From Clytia hemisphaerica (Eukaryota > Cnidaria > Hydrozoa > Leptothecata > Clytiidae), in assembly GCA_902728285.1 (NCBI GenBank), contig CACVBU010000004.1, positions 1,101,909 through 1,165,908 of the forward strand: DNA of 64,000 bases, in the 5' to 3' direction. Below are positions 56,294-64,000 of this stretch, piece after piece. Made by a program: the position numbers and the translations under genes. A model generated the notes under the pieces. The model ran no database searches and was not told where the DNA came from. It saw nothing but the letters and a program-made list of their open reading frames with translations. Each line of letters begins with the position of its first letter. Within the stretch, counting starts at the first letter, position 1.

Positions 56294-59200
56294 TTACCTT
56301 GAAATCAAAAAGTCAACAGGCTCTACATTTTTCTTTAAATTGTTTATTTCGATTCGTGTTTTGAATTGGTTTGTCTTTTCTTTTGTCCAGTTTAACAAGT
56401 TGGTAGTGTCTTGCTTAGATAAGAGATTTTCATTAAAATATTCAAAATTCTCATAGCTTTTGTACGTTTTGTCATCGGCAAAAGGATTTTGACTTTTCAT
56501 CTCTTTGGTGAGTTTTTTGACTGTGTCACGATAGTCACGTTTTTGCCCACCAGAGGACAGACTTTTGATTCCAAGATTCTTCTCAGTACTCATGACAAGT
56601 TCTCTTAGATTATTCATAGCTTTAGCAATTCTGGTTGCGTTTTCTTCGTTTAGGTTACTTCTTAAGGTTTTAAGCTGCTCTTTTAAAAAGTTGTTTAAAT
56701 GTTCTAGATGGAGGTCCATTGGAATATTTTTCCCTGGGTGGCCATGGATATTAATGAACCTCTCAAAAATCAAATCATGGGACTTTCTCAAGTTGTACTT
56801 CAAGTTGCACAACAATTTCTAGCCTGGGAATCCAAGCGTTAAACTTTTTTCACAGTCTAGTTTATGATATTTTTGCTGCTGGTTTAACGCTTGGTGCAGG
56901 TAACTCGCCTGCAGGGACATTTTTCCCTGCAATGCAGGTTCGGCCTGATTGGCTAGCTTTTGGCGTATTACTTAGTAGTACTTTCGCGCGCATTTTGATA
57001 ATTTCGATGCGCGAGCATAATTTATGGAAAAAGCTGACTCTGCAGAAAAAAAAAACAAATGAAAATGAAAACATAGATTCATTTAGAAGCAAAATGGCTG
57101 TTGACTGGAAGTCTAAATACATGTGGCTGATGTTTTGATGTGGTTTTTAGTAGTTTTGAAAGTCTTTAGAGCTTGTGAAAGAGTTTTTATGGTAAGTTGA
57201 TTATGTGTGTTTGCCTGGGTTTCCAAAGTTCAGAAAGTCTGTCAACAAGGGTTCACACACAGACTGTTTATAACATTCTGTGTCAGACTAATCTACCTGC
57301 ACCAAGCTCTATAATTTTAGAACTTTGTGAGGTGAGGTATTTTTTTGTTTTTTCTAAAATTATTAGCTTGGATTCCCAGGCTAAACAATTTCATGATAGA
57401 AAAGGCATACTTGTGGTGACCAAAGGTTTTAAAGTACAAAAGTGCCATGCTATGACACTCCACTGTCCGCAATCCATCACCCTCTTTGTGAGCGTCATTG
57501 ATATTCCGCAAAAGCAGGTTAAGTGTGAGAAGAGCTTTCTGGTAGGTTTTACGAAAATTGACCCCGTCATATCTGTAATGAAAAAAAAATTAAACAGTTA
57601 CTCTTGGGTTCCAAATAAACTGGGGCAGGGGGGTAAAACCCTAAAAAGGGGAAGTATGGTCTAAAATTAGGCGGTCCAAATGATGGACCTTTCTTTTGAA
57701 AGCAAAACCCTCAAATTTTAACATGAACTCCAATCAGTAATTAAATTATAGCCTGTTGAATGAATGTTCTTTCATCTCGTGTATGTGTTGGTCTTTCAAA
57801 TTAGTAAAATGAAGAGTGCTTCCTTTACATGGGTAGATTGAAACCTTGGGGACCTTTTGCGCAGATTTTTTGTACTTCCCGACTGGTGTTTGAAGCTGTC
57901 TAGGGTATTGTGTTGTAAATCTAAAAGTATACATAATTAAGTTTACCTATTTTATTTGACTGGTTTATTAAAGAGTGCGCAATAATACCATTCTCCATTC
58001 ACAATATCAATAGAAGTATATATGTTTAGTGAGTTCTATGATGGAATTAGTTTTCAATTTTTATTTCAGTTGTATTCACTTATACTTGAATTGTGAAATA
58101 ATGAAAGTTATAAATCGTTCTCACTCTTCAAGAATTTTCTCAATGTGACCATACAGCCATTCAAATTTTTCTTTGGGAACTTCTGATTTTCGAATTTTCT
58201 CTGGCACAGGATCATCTAAAATAGATTTAGGATCAATTATGTTTTTAGTGACCTAACAATATTATAATCTACTGTTGTATTATTAGTATTTTGATTTAGA
58301 TATTAGATGAACAATCGACATATGAAGAGTTTATTTCGAATATAATTTTACTTTTGCACACACCTTTTCAAAGGAATTTAGCTTTTTTTCATTTCAAATT
58401 TTGAATTTTCGACATCTTGATAATTTGATAAGAGCTTCAGACAGTTATATACCTTCCATGTTTTCCATCGAGAAATGAACCATAGCGGAAGCATTAATTT
58501 GGCTATCTAGTTCCATGTCGCTGTAATCCTTATAGGCATTGTATTCCTTTGCTGGTCCTTTCTTTGCATTCGAGGTGCCTGCAACATTCATCAACCAAGC
58601 TGGTGTCATAGTCTGTTTTGGTGAGGATTCCTTACCAAATTGTTTGAATTTTAGCTGAAATTTATAAATATTGATCATAAATATTAATAATATTAACCTT
58701 ATTTTTCATTTTGTCAGACTTCTGGATCTAAAAGTTCATATTTTTACCTCTTTATAAAGCCTAGTAATACTAACTGTTTTGAAATGAAATCCAAAATGCC
58801 TTACAATGTAGAGCATCCTCTTTGTGTGCCAGCCCTCAAAGTTAGGAACCAAACGCTGCAGTGCTTCGTATTGTGTCGTGCCATCAAGAAATCCTTTTTG
58901 GGCGTTTGAAGCCCTTTCTTCTGTCAACAAATCCCCTCCAAGTATGATGGATCGAATTACCTTTATTCAAAAAAACATTACAAATTTTAAAACAGTATTC
59001 TTATTTTGTATTCATACAGTGTCTGGAAAAAAATCCTTATTTTTAGTTTTTTTAGTTGTTTTTCGGAGACACTGCTCATACTATTATGCATCGTATAAAT
59101 ATTATTATTTATGGAACAGTTTATTTTTCGATTAATTTTGAGATTTTCATACATATTTGATTTATTACCTCTAGGGTATCATTTTCAAGTTTTGTCTTTG

Positions 59201-62200
59201 GGACATAATTGTCTGTGAGTGTCTTCAGAATATCGACCATTTCTCCGGTGATGTTTTCCGCTTTAAATAATAAACCAAGGGGTACCTTTTCAAAGAAAAA
59301 CATATTTTAGAATCCCTGCCCAACGACAGTCGAAAGCCTTGTAAATATTTGCTGTTCTAAAAAACTTTTTCTTAAAAGAAGACATAATAAAAATGTAAAC
59401 ATTTAACTCAACAGTTAATATGTATTTTTTACAATTATGGTTTTCAAATATTATTTATGACTTACAATCTCAGATTTTTCAGCCATTTCTTCGGAATAGT
59501 GATGCTTGATATGACCAGGTACGTTTTTTGAAAACATCTTAAACGCAGGGAAGTGTGTGACCAATGTCCTTGCAATTAAGACCTTGTTTGCTTCATTTAT
59601 GACTTTAAACGTATGGGCATCAGGGAGGACATCACGTTCTTCAAATTTAGCATCTTTAGTTGCTTCCTCTGAATAATGAATAAAGCTAAAACATTTAAAG
59701 TTTTGTTGGAACTGAAAATGTATAAATCCTATCTATTTTCGTATTCTCAAGTTTCATTGATTATAACTTTATTAAAGTTAGTTACCATTTGGAGTTGTTC
59801 TGTGTTTAACAGCCATCGTATGCATCCAATGAATCGATTCGTTGTGATTTTTGACGTCCTGGTATCTTGCTCTTTGTTCGAAATCTAGGTTGTCAGTGAT
59901 GAGCTGAATTGTAATATATACGAGATATTGTTTAATATTGTTGTTAAATTTTTTTAATAATTTTGTTAAATTTGTGGTTCTCATTATATTGAAAAGTTTT
60001 AGATAGAACTGTACAGTTAACATGAAAAATACCCGAGCCATCTTTACTCAATTTTTCGAATTCTATATTATGTCTAGAAAACAGTTTAACAGAATTTGAT
60101 AAAATGATCTTTGATCTCTCTTGAAAAACTATTTATTAAATTACTCTAGAAAGTCTAATCCCCAATAAACTTAATCCCATTAAAGTACTGTATAATCATC
60201 GGGTCGCCCATGAACTTCTCTGTATGTCTTTAAGTCATCTTCGTTTGTTGGATCAAGCCCTTCAGCCGACATTTGTTGATGTTCATGCTCCCAACCACAC
60301 TTCCATCGTTTGACTTCCCTGTCGTAGTCGTCGCCCATTTCACGATTTGTTTTGACAGCCTTATCATTCGAATTGTTTAGACCGAGCTTATTAAACCAAG
60401 AAAAAACCCTTTTTTCATTCCACCCGCGATCATGAGCTGGTCATTACGTGCCGCAAATACGTTTTCTCGCTTTGTGTATCTGAGAGAAATAAAAGGTGTC
60501 TCAACACTGTATTCTGTCCCACATCTAAATGTTATTTTGGCAAATAAGGATAAACTAGAATACCTTAGGTACTAATTTTCACGCGGAATGTTTGGTTACT
60601 CATCCGGAGTAAAAAAATTCGTTCATTTTCCTCTTTATACGTATATTATATCCTTTTTATTTTTATGCGTCCCAGGTAGAGCTTACTGTGGTTTTCTAGA
60701 ATTTTCTGGTCTTGTGATGCACAAACTTCCACAAAAATTAGTACGCGCGAGAATTATTACCTAAGGTACATTCTAGTACTGTTGTCTGGGGATTTTACAA
60801 CGATAATACTAAATTAACGAGCTCTCGCCAGCTTAATTGACCCTATCAACTCCAACGAGCTTTACATTAGCTTTTTTAGAACAACAAGTAAAATATCTAT
60901 GCGATAAAATTGAATCTCGGTATAGATCTTGCCTTTCTTCTTTATGCTATATGGAGAATAGTAAAATGAGGATAATATTATATTATAAAAATTACCTTGT
61001 TTTAAAAATTGACCCATAAACAGTTGCACGACAAGCTTTAGTTTTTTCTTTGTCATCACCAAATACTCCCAAGCTTCCTTTTAAGCAGGCCGACAATGTA
61101 GGACATTTTTCATCGACTTTATCACAAAATATTTTCCCGTTGAAACTTAAGATGTTGTCTTTGGATATGTCGGTAATGACTGGGTCATCTTCTAATTTTC
61201 GGATTTCTTCGAAGCAAGATAGTTTCAACGATTGAAGATTAATCTGAATTTAATAGAAAATTTTTTCACACTCTAAGGTGGGGTTGGGAGTGGCGTGCAG
61301 TTTGGCGGTACACATTTTTCACCCTCGCGAGCCAGAGTGCTGATAAACGATTCTGTGACTTAAAGAGGCCAGTACCGTATAATTGGAGAAATCGTTATAT
61401 CCCCCGTCAACGCGTCCATCAGAATCGTCTATAGCGTAAGGGGGTTAGATAAGCCATGGGGTCGAGGGTGCACATTTTTTATAAGCAACCCCAGGGCTTG
61501 TTGCTAAGGATTTTCAGGATTTTAGCTTATAAAAGTTCCTTATAGATTTTAGGCCAAGAACGCTTCAGCAAGACTTTCACCTCATTTTAATTTGATATCT
61601 TAAGTGCCTAAAAAGGCATTAAAATACCTCCAATTAGTAGATGCTTTCTCAGTTTCAGGGCTAAAGCATAGTTGCTTATTGTTTTGGCCATTTTTAGGGC
61701 TGGCGACCTTTAGCAAAATAGCGTATACTCTCGGGTACCTAATCAATTTTTTTAATAATTTTTTTCACCCAGAACATTTTAATTCCAAACCCCCAACTTA
61801 TTAAATTTTGAGATTTTCTCCACCACCAGCCCCCCCCGCTTATTCCAAGCCCCCCCCCCCCTGTTTATTAGGTAGCCGAGAGTATAAAGCAGATATTCGA
61901 CAAGAAAAATCAGATATCGAAAAATATTCAGTCGAGCTTGGATAGATATTCTACGAAGCGAAGCTGAGTTGAATATCATCGAGGCAATATCCCTTCTCTT
62001 TGATTTTTTTGTCTTTCTCTTTTAAATTTTTTTTTTTTAACTTTCGAACGTTTCAATTTCTTTTTTAAACATGTCGATTTCATTGTTTTTATTTTGGCAT
62101 TTTATATTTTTTATAACTTTTTTTATGTTTTTACAAAAAGAGATATCTAAAAATATTCTGCAAGAACCAACATAAAACACTTCCGCCACCCAGTCACTTT

Positions 62201-62697
62201 ATGATCTTTCCCTTTATCGATTTAGGAAAATTTCTTAACCATTAAGTTTATATTTATCAAAAGAAAAAATTCATTTCTGTGTTTTGCTGTTTAAAACCTT
62301 TAGCTGGGTTATAGCTAGCTATTATCATTAAGGAATTTCCGAAGATTTAATGAAAAATAAGAAAAATTGTTCATACCTCTTCATCCAGAGGATTTTCCGC
62401 ATCATCGTCAGCGTTTTTAATCTTCCACTTCTCTAGAGCAACCTTTCCTTTTTCCACCCAGGGGACTCTGGTATTGCATTCCCCACATATTGAACTAGTT
62501 TTATCAGGAGCAGGATCAAGCGAGACCTCAATAGCATTGAAAATTCTATCTTTTATACTTAATGTGCCGGGTTTATTTCTTTTATATATATTATATCTAG
62601 CAGCTCTACTTGTGGGCGTATCATTGAAGGCATTCTTACACAGTCTGCAAAATTGAGTTGGTGTAGATATATCTTTTTCTATTTTCTTCCTCCCCAT
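56294..62697 (-). CDS. Cys4 finger / DUF6589-type protein (gene B), about twelve exons, MITE-interrupted
   Basis: Exons, all GT-AG: 62697-62377, 61243-60996, 60479-60189, 59903-59786, 59668-59466, 59285-59169, 58960-58805, 58654-58453, 58215-58125, 57920 to about 57750, 57572-57384 and 56819-56294. The start has FCRLCKN ... SICGECN, a ZAD-like Cys4. Then come NLDFEQRARYQDV (compare NLDKKQTTHDE in gene A), a degenerate GGDLLTEERASN (Leu for Gln of GGDQLT) with GWHTKRM, a finger-like IYPCKGSTLHFTN lacking one Cys, and NINDAHKEGDG. The C-terminal block is KNIPMDLHLEHLNNFLKEQL. It parallels gene A domain by domain but is strongly diverged. A one-base loss in the A-run near 60415 and the 564-bp MITE in the exon ending 56294 disturb it. 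The donor after exon 10 is unclear. Function of the family is unknown. Confidence 0.7.
56820..57383. mobile_element. MITE with 18-bp inverted termini and 9-bp target duplication
   Basis: Both ends read TAGCCTGGGAATCCAAGC inward, a perfect 18-bp inverted repeat. AACAATTTC flanks them at 56811-56819 and 57384-57392. Removing the element and one duplication copy rejoins the gene B frame exactly (IMKL directly onto LCNLKY). The interior has short palindromes (CCTGCAGGG, TGCGCGCATT) but no coding capacity. A 9-bp duplication suggests a Mutator-like family; its termini differ from the MITE at 288-1044. Confidence 0.95.
61727..61881. mobile_element. C-run MITE, short copy, in a gene B flank/intron
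   Basis: Termini TATACTCTCGGGTACCTAAT and ATTAGGTAGCCGAGAGTATA are inverted. The body carries the same AATTCCAAACCCCC and CTTATTCCAAGCCCCC words as 54545-54829. It lies in the intron between gene B exons 1 and 2. Confidence 0.75.
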
Positions 62698-64000
62698 TTT
62701 TCAAAAATTAAAAAAAAAAAACTTTCGGTTTCGCTTTTAGAAATTTTTTTTCGCGCCTTAAAAGCATAGGATACATTTAAGGTTTGATGATTTAATGTTT
62801 AATATCTAATTATTGATACTCTTTTCATGTTATTTCAAAATTTTGAAATTATATGGATTTAACTTGCTTAAAAATCACTAACTCTTGATTAAGTATTAAT
62901 TATAGGAGCAAATGTCTTTAAAAGCTTTCAAACAACTACTTTGCCCTTTGGGGGGGGGGGTTAAGAATATCTAATTTTAAGGGTAGAGAATTGAGTTTGT
63001 AGTGGTTGATTTACCCCCTGAAAGTGTGGTTGCACTAGCCCTTGGTAAATAAATGTACATTCGTTATCATTTTAAGGCTGGATGATAAGGCCATGTATTT
63101 CATAACAAAACATTGATAGTGAAAGTGATAGTGGAAGCAAAATATCATGGTGGATCTGTGTAAAGCACAAACTGCATGTATTTTCAGTCTATTTTTCTTA
63201 TAATGTTGCTTGTTTTGATTATTATTTTGAGGAGTTTATTTCTATATCAAGATGCTTTGCTGCCTTATTTCAGGACTTTTTAGGTAAGAACTTGTTTTTC
63301 GGGTTTTTCCTGGTTTAAAAGTGCCCCAAACCTGCTGAGATATCACTTTTTCAACTTTTTCTCTGCTTTTTAAACTGATGTTTGTGTTTTTAAAGCAGCC
63401 ATTTTTAAAGGGACACATTTCCGTAATTTATGACATAACTTAAAGTCTTTTTGCATAAATTAATTAAATATGCGCATATTTATTATTTCCTTCTTGAATA
63501 TGATTGGCCAATTTTAGCAACTGTCATTTGGCACTAAATTCAAACAGTGGCAATAATCCCATACTCTCACTGGTTAGCTATGATTTGGATTTTTGCTGGG
63601 TGGTGTAATTATGAGTTAGAGAGTATGGATCTCCAGACTAGTGCTGAAACCAAGACTTATATTTGGTCTACACGAAAGGAAGTTTTCTGTTTGAGTAGTC
63701 TCTGCCAAAAAAGAAGTTTCTTATTTAACTCTTTCGCTCTAAAGATATTTAACATATATTTGTTAGCTTTTTTTGTCCAAAAACCTTGGGGGATAGGCAT
63801 TTTTACAGGTTGGGGACCATTTAAAAAGATCCCTTTTCGCACTATGACAGTGGTTTGCCTCTTTTAATTTGCAAAAAATGCAGTTAGGACACGCAGTGTA
63901 CTACCTACTATAGTATAGATGATAGATCATCTCACCTTAAAATGGTAAAGTATTTTCCACTCCGGCAACAACCAAGTCCAGAGCAAAGCGGGAAAATGTC
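62698..64000. other. No gene seen; upstream of gene B
   Basis: Probable promoter side of the minus-strand gene B, with a GAAACCGAAAG stretch on the minus strand just upstream of the start. The 106-codon plus frame at 63547-63867 has no recognisable domain and overlaps a minus frame. A G-run is at 62951-62960. Confidence 0.35.

Overview
The window looks like nuclear DNA of an early-branching animal, most likely a cnidarian. It is AT-rich, its genes are cut by many short GT-AG introns, there is no bacterial-style gene packing, and its mobile elements (a split-direct-repeat tyrosine-recombinase retroelement, Penelope-like GIY-YIG remnants, ZMYM1-like hAT remnants, many MITEs) are of kinds common in cnidarian genomes. 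No tRNA, rRNA or CRISPR array was seen. The organism call is inference.

Layout. 0-5 kb: a 757-bp MITE with clean target duplications, a phased array of five CCAAT boxes followed by a triple GAAA (IRF-like) site and an octamer, otherwise no gene. 5-15.5 kb: a RecQ/DUF6589 cluster. It holds a two-exon, apparently intact RecQ-like helicase (+, 6468-9006), a ten-exon gene (-, 14466-9259) for a roughly 1035-residue Cys4 zinc finger / DUF6589 / C2H2 protein, and two broken RecQ-like relics (-) at the outer edges. 15.7-21.5 kb: a decayed plus-strand multi-exon gene with a RING-like finger, a coiled coil and the cysteine clusters of KDZ-transposon-associated proteins. 21.8-28.4 kb: a Penelope-like GIY-YIG fragment, hairpin-bearing repeats, a minisatellite, a relic zinc module and a G-run MITE. 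29.3-30.0 kb: a small intact two-exon gene for a 120-residue protein with an N-myristoylation signal. 30.6-38.3 kb: dispersed repeats, several elements built from short degenerate words, and a ZMYM1/hAT-like pseudogene.

39.5-50.9 kb: a Ngaro/PAT-like tyrosine-recombinase retrotransposon (A1-gag-RT/RNase H-YR-B1-A2-B2). Its recombinase gene is split by a ~6.5-kb insertion carrying a P-superfamily-like transposase gene with a coding minisatellite of sixteen 10-residue SPSTRTERTP-type repeats. 51.4-55.8 kb: MITEs, a second inverted copy of repeats also seen at 28-31 kb, and LINE fragments including a recent ~539-bp tandem duplication. 56.3-62.7 kb: a second, divergent DUF6589-type gene (-) with the same domain order as the first; its penultimate exon is split by a 564-bp MITE flanked by a perfect 9-bp target duplication.

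Nearly everything here is mobile DNA or genes of families that travel with it. The best candidate for something undescribed is the pairing of a RecQ-like helicase with a DUF6589 protein at 5-15 kb, with helicase relics on both sides and a DUF6589 paralogue 45 kb away. The small myristoylated protein and the helicase are the two genes that look intact; the DUF6589 gene at 9-14 kb needs only a one-base homopolymer correction and one doubtful splice phase.
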